Shown piece by piece: positions 10,120 through 20,049 of a stretch of DNA of 64,000 bases; position 1 is the stretch's first letter, and the number at the start of each line of letters is the position of its first letter. The DNA is from Climacium dendroides (taxonomy: Eukaryota > Streptophyta > Bryopsida > Hypnales > Climaciaceae). The DNA lies in NCBI GenBank assembly GCA_950106755.1, contig OX467092.1:4774001-4838000 (forward strand), given 5' to 3'. The position numbers and the translations under genes were made by a program. Under the pieces are notes generated by a model. The model had not been told where the DNA came from. It saw only the letters and a list, made by a program, of their open reading frames with translations, and did not search any database.

Positions 10120-11065
10120 TAGTGACCGTATTAACGAGGTTACATTTTCAACCCAAAGCAAGCATCGGGAAAATACATTTTGAACCTTAGACTTAAGTTT
10201 AGATTCTCTAAGTGAGTACTTAGAATACATTGGCAGAAGTGACCTTGTTAACGAGGTCTGTTTTGCCAATGTATTTCAATAGTGTAAAGAAAGAACAATG
10301 AAGAAGGCTAAAGTGAAAAACTGAACCATGTAAGTGATCCCTAAAAAATCTGAAGAAATAAGCCTCGTCAACGAGGCCACTTTTTCCAATGTATTTCAGT
10401 AGTGAGAAGGCAAAGAAATGAAGCCTAAAGTGAAAACTGAATTCTCTTAGTAATCTCTGTAAACCCTTGGAAAAGTGACCTTGATAACGAGGTCACATTT
10501 TGCAATCCATTTCAGTAGTCTTTTAGAAAAAACCGAAGCCGAAAATTAAAACTGAATTGTCTTTGTCATCTCTCTAAACCCTTGGAAAAGTGACCTTGTT
10601 AACGAGGTCACATTTTGCAATCCATTTCAGCAGTCTCTTAGAGAAAACTAAAGCCTAAAATGAAAACTAAACTATCTTTGTCACCTCTCTAAACCTTGGA
10701 AAAGTGACCTTGTTGACGAGATCACATTTTGCAATTGATTTCAGCAGTCCTTACAACAAAAAGTGAAATCTGAATCCTAAACTAAAATTATCTTAGTGAT
10801 TTCAGAAATCTTGGAAAAGTGATCTCGTTGACGAGGTCATGTTTTCTAATTTAATTCAACAATCCGTAGAAAGAATTTGAAATTATGCATCAAAATTAGA
10901 AATCGTCTTAGTAAGACTGTAAAGAACCCAAGAATGTAACCTTGTCAACGAGGTCAAGTTTCAAACCCTGAAATTGCAATCTTCTGAAAATCATACATCA
11001 AAACTGGAACTGTTTGAGTGATCTCTTAAATCCTTGAAAAAGTGACCTCGTCCACGAGGTCAAGT
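10120..11065. repeat. Array of nine about 115-bp repeats, each centred on a near-palindrome
   Basis: Copies of GTGACCTTGTTAACGAGGTC (and variants) begin at about 10122, 10239, 10359, 10475, 10590, 10704, 10819, 10936 and 11042. The spacing is about 117, 120, 116, 115, 114, 115, 117 and 106 bp. The core is a 22-bp near-perfect inverted repeat, GTGACCTyGTTnACGAGGTCAC. The flanks also repeat (ACCTTGGAAAA before, CATTTTGCAATCCATTTCAG after). The array fills intron 1 of the methyltransferase gene. Regular spacing of palindromes looks like a binding-site array for a dimeric protein, for example the ParB-like part, which normally recognises palindromic parS-type sites. That link is inference. Confidence 0.75.
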
Positions 11066-11100
11066 TTACAACCTGAAAAAGGGGTGTTCAGAAATGACAC

Positions 11101-11226
11101 CTCTTGAGGATTTCTAGGAACTTGAACTTCCATCACATCGCCGCCTTCGATGGTGTTGGAGACACCCTCCCCACCGTCGCCGCGTGCCTCTCCATCCTTG
11201 TGCAGCATGCCACTCCGTAAGTTCAT
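11101..11226 (-). pseudogene. Exon 1 of the methyltransferase gene (start exon)
   Basis: ATG at 11226-11224 opens 42 codons beginning MNLRSGMLHKDGEARGDGGE. The exon ends at ...NPQE followed by donor GTGTCA at 11100. It is phase 0, matching the phase-0 acceptor of the next exon at 10061. It is markedly more GC-rich than its surroundings, as plant first exons often are. No stop interrupts it. A start one Met further on (...GMLHK) is also possible. Confidence 0.5.
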
Positions 11227-11775
11227 TGCGGAAGCAACCCTAAGCCAAAACACAAAAGTGGAGAAGGAAGAAAACTACACCAAAGCAAGCCGAAGATCAG
11301 CCCATGGAGTTGTTCTTTGGTTTCAAAAAAAAAAAAAGGAAGAGATTGGTAGATTTAGGCCAAAGGAATCTTTCTAATAAAATCTGCAATTTCATAGATT
11401 TTTGGTCCAAATTTTTGGAGCATATAGATTATAACCCCAAAAGTAACCCCAATTTTTTCCAAATTTTTTGAAGTTACGAGGAATTTTACAAAAATCGGCA
11501 AAGTCTTCTAAAAATATTTGGATAAGATTTGGCTGAAAAATCAGCTGATTCTGAAGATTTTAGAAAAGATTCCAAGATGCTAAATTAATTTAGGCTGTAG
11601 AACATTCAAAAATGCTCCATTTTTGCGTGCAATATACCGTTGGAATTGTCTTTTCAAAATACACGAAATGAAGTTTGGTGTCAAATTCACCTCTAATAAA
11701 AAATATTCAACACATACAATCAACTCCTCACAGCATAATGGCTCCAGTCCTACCAATGAATACATAAACTTACGA
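11227..11775. promoter_or_regulatory. Region between the methyltransferase start and the next minus-strand gene
   Basis: It starts as GC-richer sequence (11227-11300, likely 5' leader of the methyltransferase gene) and becomes AT-rich with a poly-A run at 11326-11338. It should contain the methyltransferase promoter. No certain TATA box was identified. A reading frame at 11580-11828 overlaps the end of the neighbouring exon but has no family support. Confidence 0.35.
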
Positions 11776-12390
11776 ACTTTGTGCTGATCACTAGGGACAT
11801 GTTCTTCTCTAGCATACTCAGTTGGCATACGTCCACTTCAATTTCATCAACAGTGTCAAGCTTGGCAATATCCATTCCTTCACTATTTTGTGTCAAACTA
11901 AACTCGTGTTCAAAAGGTGCATCTTCAATCCCATCATCCTCATACGACAAGGTCCAAACAATGCTACTAATCTCACCACCATTGGATTTCTGTAAGCGCC
12001 TAAACATCTTCGATCTTTCTAGCTGTTTCTTGCTAGAGAAGCAAAGTCCTGCCTTACGTCTCTTTCTATAAGAACCCTTCGGCATCCCTCCAACCAAAAA
12101 ATCCAAGAAAGCGGACTCGACTTTCTCATTAGCAATACCGCAATCTCTCCGATATATAACACTCTTCAAGTCTAATGAATGTATTCTCATCCAATTCATT
12201 ATAACTTCTCCAAATAAAACATCTACTGACCAGGATATAAATGGTCAATAAGATCATCCGTTCTTCACTCAACTGCTTCATAATCACTCTCATATTTGAA
12301 TATACCACCACTACATTGGAAGAGGCCTCCATTTGAGGCCTTCTAATCACCCTTCAATGTGAAAGTGGCGCTATGTACAATTCATTATTC
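11776..12390 (-). pseudogene. Decayed gene for an unrecognised protein inside the large element
   Basis: The minus-strand frame includes GGLFQCSGGIFKYESDYEAV, an in-frame TGA, then a one-base shift near 12230. A long open stretch follows: DVLFGEVIMNWMRIHSLDLK, then VESAFLDFLVGGMPKGSYRK, ending at ...SLVISTKF before a GTAAGT donor at about 11775. The middle is basic (SYRKRRKAG, SSKKQLERSK) and the end acidic (YEDDGIEDAPFEHEF). No family was recognised. It is transcribed divergently from the transposase pseudogene that begins about 350 bp away and points the same way as the methyltransferase. It may be a further cargo gene of the element or an upstream part of a longer gene. Confidence is in coding character, not function. 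Confidence 0.45.
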
Positions 12391-12728
12391 CAAAGATCGG
12401 GTACTGGTAACTAAATTTAAAAAATTCAATTGTTGGCCGTGCATTAAATCTTTAAATATGGAACCTTCAATTCAAATTTCAAATTTCAAATTACCAAAAT
12501 CCTACATAAAAAAGGTCAAATCCATGTCCACTACCTCTTTGTCTTTTACCTATTCTCGCTAGAAACTTTTGGGATCCTACCAATAGTTCCATGTAAGCAA
12601 TGATAGTCTGTAGGAATTTGTAGATTGTAAACACATTCTAATATGGACATGGCACTTGTTTATGGTGACGAGTCCAGCATTCAATTTTTTTTCCTTGTAG
12701 CGATGGCGGTAGTACATGGGTATCTGCT
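12391..12728. other. Divergent intergenic region between minus-strand cargo gene and transposase
   Basis: It is AT-rich and holds no stable reading frame. A TTTTTTTTCCTTGTAG at 12684-12698 looks like a splice acceptor (polypyrimidine tract plus AG) and may precede the first readable transposase exon. A divergent promoter may be present, but no TATA box was identified with confidence. Confidence 0.3.
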
Positions 12729-14520
12729 TTGATTCTCAATGTACGCTTTAATTTAGAGTTGTCGTCTCTATGGGTGGAAGAAGAGCTATTTCATTCTCAG
12801 GGACTTCAAGTCACATCTACAGTCATGCTATTCAAGATCAAAACAAACTCCGGAGGTGGCTGGAAGCTTTTTCCAAGCAAGTATCATGCTTTTGGCACTC
12901 TTAGGTTCACTAGATTGATGTCAACTGAAATACTCACACTTGGGTCTGCTACTTCTACTGTTCAAATGTCTTATGGAACTCGTGTGAAAGTAGAGTCTTC
13001 GAGTCATAGCCATATTGATCTTACAGAGTCTTCCGACGATGATGCTACTATTTTCATTGATGCAAGTCGCAAGCTACCTAGCATATCCAAAAAATGTACA
13101 GACACTATTCAAAGTATGGACAACATTCAACATGATAGCATGTTGCATCCTTCAATTCAACAAAGGGTATCCAAATTTGTGAGCGTCTCAGAATGCCTTA
13201 AAGATATGCAAAGTCGTCCGTGTGCATGAAATGAATTGAAGTTTATAAACCTCAGTACACTTTGTTGTGAATCTGTACGACATCTTCCTCAATCATTCAA
13301 TGGAGACATTCTTTTTGAATTACCTCTTCTTCTTTCTTCGACATCTCCTTCTGGGAGTCGACCTAATTCAACTTCCTCATCTTCTGTAGGTCGGCAACTA
13401 GAAGGCATGGATCGTAAATTTGATGGCCATAATTGGACACACACACTACAAACATCGCAAACGACTTTGGCCTAAAGTTCCGCTATTCTTTGTGTGTGGG
13501 CCACCTAGTTTGCGAGTACAAAGCGTGCCCTAGACTACGCCGAAGTGTCAGCAAAAATGAGACAGAATGGGAGGGGTCGTCACCTAGCGTCTTCCTTGTG
13601 AGAGAGCAGTCTCCATCAAAGTCCACTCTTGTATGTCAAATATGCAAAGAAGTTCATTTCTACAAAGCTTCATACCCTTGTCGCATGTATAGGGTCTTGA
13701 ACTCTTTAGGCCTTCCCATAGCTTGTATCCACGTTGGAATTCATGATCATCCTGTGGGTAGAGGCATCTGTCGTGATTATGTTGATTGAACAACATTCTT
13801 GATTGGTGAAGAGGCATCAAGAATGCCTACAGCAACAAATTCGGCCATACAACTTGCTACTAGCAAGGAATTCCTTGCATATGAATTGTTTGGAGAGGAG
13901 CTCGGAGAGGAGGGACTACAAGGTGACCAAAAGCCACTTCACGGAGAGGCACTTGAGGCAGTTATGGATAAATTTTGAATACTCAATTCACCGAGTATTT
14001 AGAATATTGTCTCTAATTTCCGTCATAGTGCAAGTGGGGGACCCATTGACAACATTATCTCATTAAAAATGAAAAATACTTATTCATTTATTCAAGATAG
14101 TGTATTTCCAGGCCAAGGTAAAGATAAGATTTACCTTTCTAAGATGTCTAAGGAAGGCCCGAGAAGTGGAGTGGATTTGATAAGGCGAATGCAACCGAGG
14201 GAAGACTTGCAAAATTCTTGGTGCATGTTTGATTATGTAAAGAGGGTGAAAGGATGCACGTCAATGGTTGCCCACGTATATGACCCTCAATTTTGTCAGG
14301 TTCAAACTATTTGTGTTTGTGACATGATGAGCGAGGATGCTGTGAGCCAAGAACAGATGTAGAGATCCCTTAACTCAGTCAAGGCGCGTCACGGGGTTTC
14401 TTCTCCACAGTTCAAGGGTTTTATGGCTGACAATGTGATGGCAAACTGGCATGCTGTTCGGGTGGTGTATGGAAGTGGCAACAAGCAAGAGTACTAGGTT
14501 GAAAAACTACTTTTGTTTAG
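12729..14520 (+). pseudogene. Transposase pseudogene (MULE-like DDE family, tentative)
   Basis: The N-terminal part (12729-13226) ends in a stop and includes HIDLTESSDDD, a SUMO-interaction-like motif. The part at 13236-13475 holds FNGDILFELP and GMDRKFDGHNWTHT. After a shift at the ACACACAC run (about 13440), one frame runs from 13433 to about 14520, with stops at 13787, 13976, about 14000, 14360 and 14495. It contains a Cys/His region (CVGHLVCEYKACP, then CQICKEVHFYKASYPCRMY, then IHVGIHDHPVGRG). A DDE-like core follows: HVYDPQFCQVQTICVCDM (Asp codon 14282-14284) and FKGFMADNVMANWHAVRVVY (Asp codon 14429-14431). Downstream sequence is AT-rich, so the region expected to hold C..H and the catalytic Glu is missing. 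The order matches Mutator-like transposases in outline. I also recognise this wording from repetitive plant proteins but cannot name the family with certainty. Confidence 0.6.
13012..13050 (+). other. SUMO-interaction-like acidic motif in the transposase N-terminus
   Basis: The residues HIDLTESSDDD match the pattern hydrophobic-D-L-T followed by Ser and acidic residues, seen in SUMO-interacting motifs. It lies before the zinc-binding-like Cys/His part. Functional meaning is inference. Confidence 0.35.
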
Positions 14521-15550
14521 AAGTGGATATAGAATGATCCATTGAAGTAGTTGATACGTATGCTAAATCCTAATTAGTTTAAGTTGGAAATAGTTTGTAG
14601 CAACTTACAGACAACTAAAATGATTTGTAAAACCATAAACATAACAAAAATACATTTAAAAAGGCTAAATTTAGCCAATAAAACATTGCAGAAAGAAATA
14701 TTACAATTCTACAAATGAATCTTGAAAGTACTACTACATTCTAAGAAGAACTTATTATAATAAAACAACATTATACAACTGATTGTTACATATCTCTAAA
14801 TGAACCTTCTAAGAGTTTCTTAAAATAGCCTCACCCATAACTATTATTGTACCTATAACCATCACTTCCTTAAATCTTGGAAAATCTTGGGGAGTAGGAA
14901 GATGTATTTGCAAGAATGTACCTCATCTAAAAATTTGACGTAAGTGGTGGTTTTAAGTCAATGTACAATTGGCTCTTTTAAAAATTCAAAACTTATTCTT
15001 ACAATGTCCAAAAAATAAATTAAAAAATGCATTGAAATTCTTTTTCTCTTATAAGTACAATTAAGTAATTTTTTGGATGTCTATTAATCAACAATATATC
15101 CCAAACCCCTTATTTTGACAGTTATAGGTGCTTCTACCTTAGTTACAAAAAACACAACCAACCTCAGATTAGTTAACAAAGTTTTAAAGTCAACAATGCA
15201 AACTTCAAAAATTTTGTAAATTATTATTTTTACAAGGAAAAAAGTTCATTTTTTAAGACATATTACAAATATGTAAAGAAAATTTTGGGAGGATGGATGA
15301 TAAATGGATGACATGAATGAAGCTCATTCATTCATCAAATCTATGGTTGAAAATCATCTACTTGTGGGAAATGCTAGTCTTCATTCATGCCCATTCATGC
15401 AACATTTGAATGTAAAATTCATTATTTTCAATAAATAAAAATTGCAATTTCTTGGATTTATTTTTTTATTTTTGGTTTCTGACATTTCTATATTTAGATC
15501 TGACAACCCTATTTATTACTCTGACATGTCTATTTTTAATAAAATTCCTC
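14521..15550. other. AT-rich region between transposase remnant and right TIR
   Basis: No reading frame or gene was seen. ATGAATG/CATTCAT words at 15290-15410 mirror GATGAAT words inside the left end and support the idea of subterminal repeats. The transposase C-terminus is absent here. Confidence 0.4.
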
Positions 15551-15555
15551 ATAAT

Positions 15556-15625
15556 GAACGCTCAAATCTAATTGCTCGTTGCTCAACGCTCAACGTTCAT
15601 TGCTCCCCGCTCACACTCTAACACC
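15556..15625 (-). repeat. Right terminal inverted repeat of the large element
   Basis: The inward-reading strand, starting GGTGTTAGAGTGTGAGCG, pairs with 4823 onward. The GTTGAGCGTTGAGCAA block is shared exactly or nearly so. The boundary at 15625 is where similarity to the left end stops. Confidence 0.6.
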
Positions 15626-16380
15626 ATTGCCTTGACAAGTACGACAACCATGCTATCCATCCAACTGTCACCAAAGTAGTCCAGTAAAGCACCTCCTTGA
15701 ATGGTGCAAGTGGTTCCTATTAGTCTGTTTTGACCCATGACCATTGTTGGAGAAGATTTCCTTGAAGCCTAGACGTGGAAAAAAGTGGTCCTAAGTGTTT
15801 TGAGTCATTTTCCGGAGGATTTGAGTGAGATTCAAATCTCTAAAGTTGGTACTAGTAAGGTGGGCCAAATTCTTGTCCGTGGAAGTGGTGCTAACCCACC
15901 ATATGGCAAAGCTATCACTTGAAGACAAATTTCCCATAGTATTGTGCTTCATGTATGCCAAGTTAAAGTCCCAAAAAGTCCTACATGGCAGAGCTATTGA
16001 CTTAGGATTAACTTTTAGTAATAGCATTTTGGGGTTAAGCCCCCAAACGACAAAGCTTTGTCTGTCTTAAATTTTCCAATTTGATTTGCTAATAAAGGGT
16101 CCCCATAGGAGACCCATAGGTTTGGTTTTAAATCCCAAGTTTGAAATTTAAAAAGCCAAAAATTGTGGCGAGCAACGGCCAAAATTTGGATCAATTTGGA
16201 CCAATTTCAGCAAACCAGCAAGGTTGGAAGATCAAGCCAGCAAAGTCGAACCAGCCAGCAAGGTCGAAACCAACCAACAAGGTTGCTTGACTGAACTAGA
16301 TGGTTACTTGATTTACCAATTAGTTGCTTGCTTGAGCTAGCATATGGATCCACATACATCACAGCTTATTAAGCCAAAAT
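15626..16380. repeat. Unassigned repeat-like DNA with a small CCAGCAAGGTCGAA array
   Basis: Most of this stretch has no gene. At about 16205-16290 there are four diverged units of CCAGCAAGGT(T/C)G(G)AA, 14-22 bp each. The moderately GC-rich part around 15640-16080 resembles retroelement LTR or leader sequence, but no ends could be defined. Confidence 0.35.
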
Positions 16381-17284
16381 CAAATTGGGATGATGTCCTA
16401 TGATGTCCCAACTTTAAGTTTTTGAGTTTTAAAAATTTGAATTTTGGAAAACCAAAACATTGAACACTAAGCAAATTTCAAAGTTTTTTTGAACACTAGG
16501 AGCAAGTTTTTAACATTCCAAGGGCAGTTTGAGAAAGTTAGTGTTCAAATTTCAAATTGGAATCAATGACCCATATAGCTTACCAAAATTTCAAACAGTG
16601 GCTTTGCTCCAAGCCATGTACCATAGGCCAAATCATCAATTGGAGAGGGCCAGATCACAATCAATTGATAGCAGAGCTTATTCAGTTAATCAATTGATCT
16701 CACATTCAATCTGGTTCCACTCAATTCATCACTAGGTCGTTTCCAACCCCCCGTCCACACTCTAGAGCTCCAATTTCTCATTTTCACACTTTGTGCTCTA
16801 AAATCAACAACAATTCTCACACACAAAGTGATTCACACACTTGGAACTTAAAGTTAAGAAAATATAATGAACTTCAAGTGTGGGAAGTTGAGTTATTAGA
16901 GAGAGGAAGAGAGACTTAGAGAAGTTAGCCATTCATTTAGCATAAATTGACAATTGATTAAGGTTAGACTTTACTCATAGGATGAAAGGGAAAAACAAAA
17001 GAAGGAATATTAGCCTTTAGGGATATTCTAGAACTTAGTTATTAGTTAAAAGAAGTTAGGGAATTTCGTCTTAAGCTTTTGTTTGATTCCTATACTAAAT
17101 TAGCAAAAGCTTTGGAGATTAGATTTGGTAGGATTTGATTCCACAAAAATATCTAAAAGAAAAAGAAAACATTAAAAAGACATAGATCAAAAAGAAAAGA
17201 AGAAGGAAGTGGAAAGAAGAAGTTGGACGTGTCCCGACTATCACAAGAGCACAAACATACAACATCAAAAACCAAGAATATAAC

Positions 17285-17362
17285 ATGGACGAGGAAGGAG
17301 CATACAACGACATGCAAACTATCATCAACATTAATAAAATTATCAACACCACGGAATTTGAA
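17285..17362 (+). pseudogene. 26-codon start exon (copy 1) followed by a GT donor
   Basis: ATG opens 26 codons beginning MDEEGAYNDMQ and ending in EFE, directly followed by GTTAGT. Copy 2 at 44461 has the same length (78 nt) and ends in EFE|GTGAGT. Copy 3 at 61899-61837 has 21 codons (MEENEDPGRLIYNDQDDSQS E) before GTAAGA. The conserved ATG, acidic start and donor suggest a real first exon. The product is unknown. Confidence 0.45.
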
Positions 17363-18188
17363 GTTAGTCATTGACACTTTCATCCCAAACTTCTTAAATT
17401 TTCATTAAAAACACTAAGTAGGAGTCCACGTTAGAATTGGAAGTTAGATTCAAGATAAAAATTATAGAATTGAAAAACGCAAAAATTAGACTTAGAGGCA
17501 GTTAGAAAATTATCCAAGTAATAAAAAATTACCTTACCATCAAAAAAATTAGAATTCATCTAAACTTACTTTGGATGAAAAAATAGTAGTAAAAGTAGAT
17601 GAAAAATTAGAAAGTTACTAGAAGGAATCTATGAAGGAATCTTAGCATCTAGAATAAAAGTGAAAGTTAAAAATAAAAGGTAAAAGTAATTTCTAATTTT
17701 GAAGGTAAAAAAGAATTGAAAGATAAATTTTGAATGAACTTGTTAACGGTCAAAATTTACCAAGAAATTACTTTTATCGGAGGATCAAAAGTAAGGAATT
17801 TTACCTTGATAGAAAGAAAAATCAAAACCCTTAAGATAAGTTACTTAGTTTTTTTACTTAGAATAAAAACCTAAATGTTCAAAGAAAAGTAAGAATCACT
17901 CAAGAGTTTATTATTTCAGTCAAAAGTTAACCAAAGAACAAGTTAGGGTTAGAATCTTAAAGGAAATATTCTTACAATTCCAAAATCATTTTAACCTCTC
18001 CAATCAAACCATTATTGAAGAAGTTATGGTTGGATGAATTTTTGAGTCGAATTAGAGTAGAATCGGATGAAAGTCAACCAAAATTGACCAAACCAATCCA
18101 AATTCAGAACTTAGGTAGAAGATAGAAAATAGAAAAGAATCCAAAAATCTAAAGTGAATTTTAGTAGTTAGATTGTTAGAAATTGATG

Positions 18189-18228
18189 GATGAAGTTTTA
18201 GAAGGTAATTTTAGAGTCAAACTTCATC
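18189..18228. repeat. GATGAAGTTT...AAACTTCATC hairpin
   Basis: This is a perfect 10-bp inverted repeat (18189-18198 with 18219-18228) around a 20-nt loop. The same hairpin recurs at 44857-44907, 45318-45357, 61451-61491 and 62508-62549. Confidence 0.6.
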
Positions 18229-18429
18229 TGCAAATATCTTTTAGACACGAAGTCCAAATTTTGACTTATTTTTATCATTTTGGAAAGGGCAAAACAAGCT
18301 CTACATTCCGGTCTACTTTACTTTTCTGCTTGACTAACTCCATTGGCCCTGAGTTTTGATTGTCATAGCCAAAACCTGGTCTTAGGTACTAATTTGCATT
18401 CATTTGTTAGTCATTTGCCATTAGGGAAG

Positions 18430-19828
18430 TTCAAAGTAGACAATACAACAAAGCTCCATTACTTGGAAGGCATCTCATTTACTAGAGCCAATCACCCATA
18501 GCTCGGGGGGGTTACTTAGAGTATCCATTAAAAACCATGTGCGAACAAAACTTTGGACCCCTATATACTTTTTGAATTTTATAAAAAAATTAAATGAAAA
18601 AAATATGAATAGATTGTTCTACTTTGAAAATACATGTTTTGAATTATTAATATATTTATTTGTTAATAATAATTAGTTACAAAAAGATGCACTATAGAAC
18701 TGAAAAATAACTTTCATACCCCTATATTATATAAGAAAAAATTGTCTCAAAAATGAACAAAAAATTCCTAAAAAAAAACTCTCTATTGAAAGCTCATTTT
18801 GAATTGAATATTGATACAATAGTCATCTAAATGTGTTCTCTAAAAATATTTGAGTTCAAAAAACATGCCATTTTAGTGCATTTTAAACCTCTTCTAGAAA
18901 TCATTCCATATTTTATTTGAGTTTGAAATTTTGGGAGTAGAATCCTATAATCATTAGTAAACAATGCTCAAAATTTGAAGTTAAAATTATAGTTTATTAA
19001 AAACCACTTGTTTGCACATGGTTTGTTGTAGTAGAACTAAGTGCACCCTCCGAGACCCATAGAAACTCTTAATTTAACTAGAACATGGTTGTGTATGTTT
19101 GGTCTTAAGGGTGGAGATCAAAACATTCACATGTGACAAAGTGGGGTTAATGGGCCACATGACCTAGACTTGCTTTGTTTTCACGATGAGGCTAGATTGT
19201 TCATATTGGTCACCGGGAGTTTGAAATTCAAGAATCAATCTTTTAGACGGTTCAACTTATGGTTTAGTTGTCCCGTTTTATCTGTCTGAAGCTTGTGATT
19301 TCTTATCACCTACCTTAACCCATTAACCTATTTAGAGCCATCATATGATAGGCCAATGGAAAACAGTTAGAAGATTTGAAGACTTGAAGATTTGACTAGA
19401 CTTTCTAGTAAACAAGAACATTTCTTGTTGCAACTACAATCCTTGTGATTTCCCGAGGCAAACCTCTTGCTACTTGACAATGACAAGATAATTATTGCAA
19501 TCTTCACTATAATAAACTGTAGTGCCAATGTCTGGATTTGAACTCATAATCACCTCACCAATGTGCCAAAGCCAAAGTCACTGAGTCAAGGCTATAAGTG
19601 CCTTTGCTTTATCATAATATTGAAAGTATAATTAAAAACTCCATAGTACTTTTAAAACTTGTCAATAGTACAAAAGATCTATAGTATGATTGATGGCCCT
19701 AAATTGACCACCGAGATTTCCCTTGTAGTACAATGTACTAATTACTCATAGTATTCACCACCAAAACCCGAGTTTTTGCCAAAAAAAAGCAAAATTAATC
19801 ACTAATTTTTACAATAATCCCAATGTAA

Positions 19829-19836
<8 letters not shown>
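18430..19836. other. AT-rich decayed DNA, no gene
   Basis: No coding frame, repeat end or RNA gene was recognised. A G-run lies at about 18505. Confidence 0.4.

Positions 19837-19882
<46 letters not shown>
19837..19882. repeat. (AT)n microsatellite
   Basis: About 23 AT units follow a short poly-A run and are followed by ACTCAAAA. Confidence 0.95.
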
Positions 19883-19884
<2 letters not shown>

Positions 19885-19992
19885 TCAAAAAATTTAATTA
19901 TTTTCTTGGATTTTATAGATGGATACCTATTCAAAAACATCTGAACCATTCAATTCCAAATAATGAGGTGAAGGTTTTGATGAGTTTTACAA

Positions 19993-20031
19993 GGATTCTA
20001 GTTGCAACAAGAAATGTTGCAACTAGAATCC
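19993..20031. repeat. Perfect 16-bp hairpin
   Basis: GGATTCTAGTTGCAAC (19993-20008) and its exact complement (20016-20031) flank the loop AAGAAAT. A related single arm, TTGTTGCAACTACAATCC, occurs at about 19426-19443, so the arm belongs to a dispersed sequence. Confidence 0.7.
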
Positions 20032-20049
20032 CTTGTGATTTAATGGGCA

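Larger units (their letters stand above)
5420..11226 (-). pseudogene. Transposon-borne ParB-like / beta-class N4/N6 DNA methyltransferase fusion, pseudogene of about 11 exons
   Basis: Exons on the minus strand, with consensus splice sites at nearly all junctions: 11226-11101, 10061-9969, 9830-9247, about 9124-8933, 8836-8634, 8542-8327, 7964-7729, 7597-6952, 6830-6480, 6207-5928 and 5834-5420. They total roughly 3.3 kb, or about 1100 codons. Exon 3 holds a ParB-like box (FFVWDANYRLVA). Exons 9-11 hold methyltransferase motifs in the order IV (FDLIVANIPDG), X (PWRGAREKDPLFVQLL), I (VVLDCFASAG) and II (GRHLVALESD), the order of beta-class amino-methyltransferases acting on adenine-N6 or cytosine-N4. 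Stops in exon 3 (9782-9780, 9743-9741, 9680-9678), several in exon 8 (one at 7341-7339) and frameshifts (near 9596-9603, about 6150 and 5834) show decay. In the living ancestor it would have bound and methylated DNA, presumably that of the element or its target. That role is inferred from domains, not shown. Confidence 0.72.
4823..15625. mobile_element. About 10.8-kb DNA transposon with terminal inverted repeats and several cargo genes (decayed)
   Basis: The left end, starting GTTGCTAAAGTATGAACAG at 4823, matches the reverse complement of the right end (GGTGTTAGAGTGTGAGCG read inward from 15625). Similarity continues through GGGAGC(G/A)ATGA and GTTGAGCGTTGAGCA for about 45-70 bp. Weaker shared GATGAAT/ATGAATG repeats follow inside both ends (4981-5100; 15290-15410). 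Inside lie a plus-strand transposase pseudogene, a minus-strand ParB-like/DNA methyltransferase pseudogene and another decayed minus-strand gene. No clean target duplication was found; TAACAAGCA (4812-4820) and TTGACAAGT (15632-15640) match only partly. The long TIRs and transposase suggest a Mutator-like (MULE) or related superfamily. The exact class is inferred. Confidence 0.65.
16850..18420 (+). repeat. Copy 1 of a dispersed family carrying a 26-codon start exon
   Basis: It aligns along most of its length with 44100-46180, interrupted there by a solo LTR. Both copies share the leader, the 78-nt exon, an A-rich intron-like part, a GATGAAGTTT hairpin and the tail 'TTTTGGAAAGGGC...TAGCCAAAA'. 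A more diverged inverted copy lies at about 61400-62600. No long reading frame survives. It is probably an old transposable element or a transduplicated gene fragment. Confidence 0.5.

Noticed and set aside
10120..11065. CRISPR-like array
   Set aside because: Units are 115 bp with similar, not unique, intervening sequence, lie in an intron, and the genome is eukaryotic.
11781..12071. Plus-strand 96-codon frame
   Set aside because: It is opposite the better-supported minus-strand gene with a splice donor.
4823..15625. Helitron interpretation of the large element
   Set aside because: Clear inverted ends and a DDE-like transposase argue against a Helitron, and no Rep/helicase sequence was seen.
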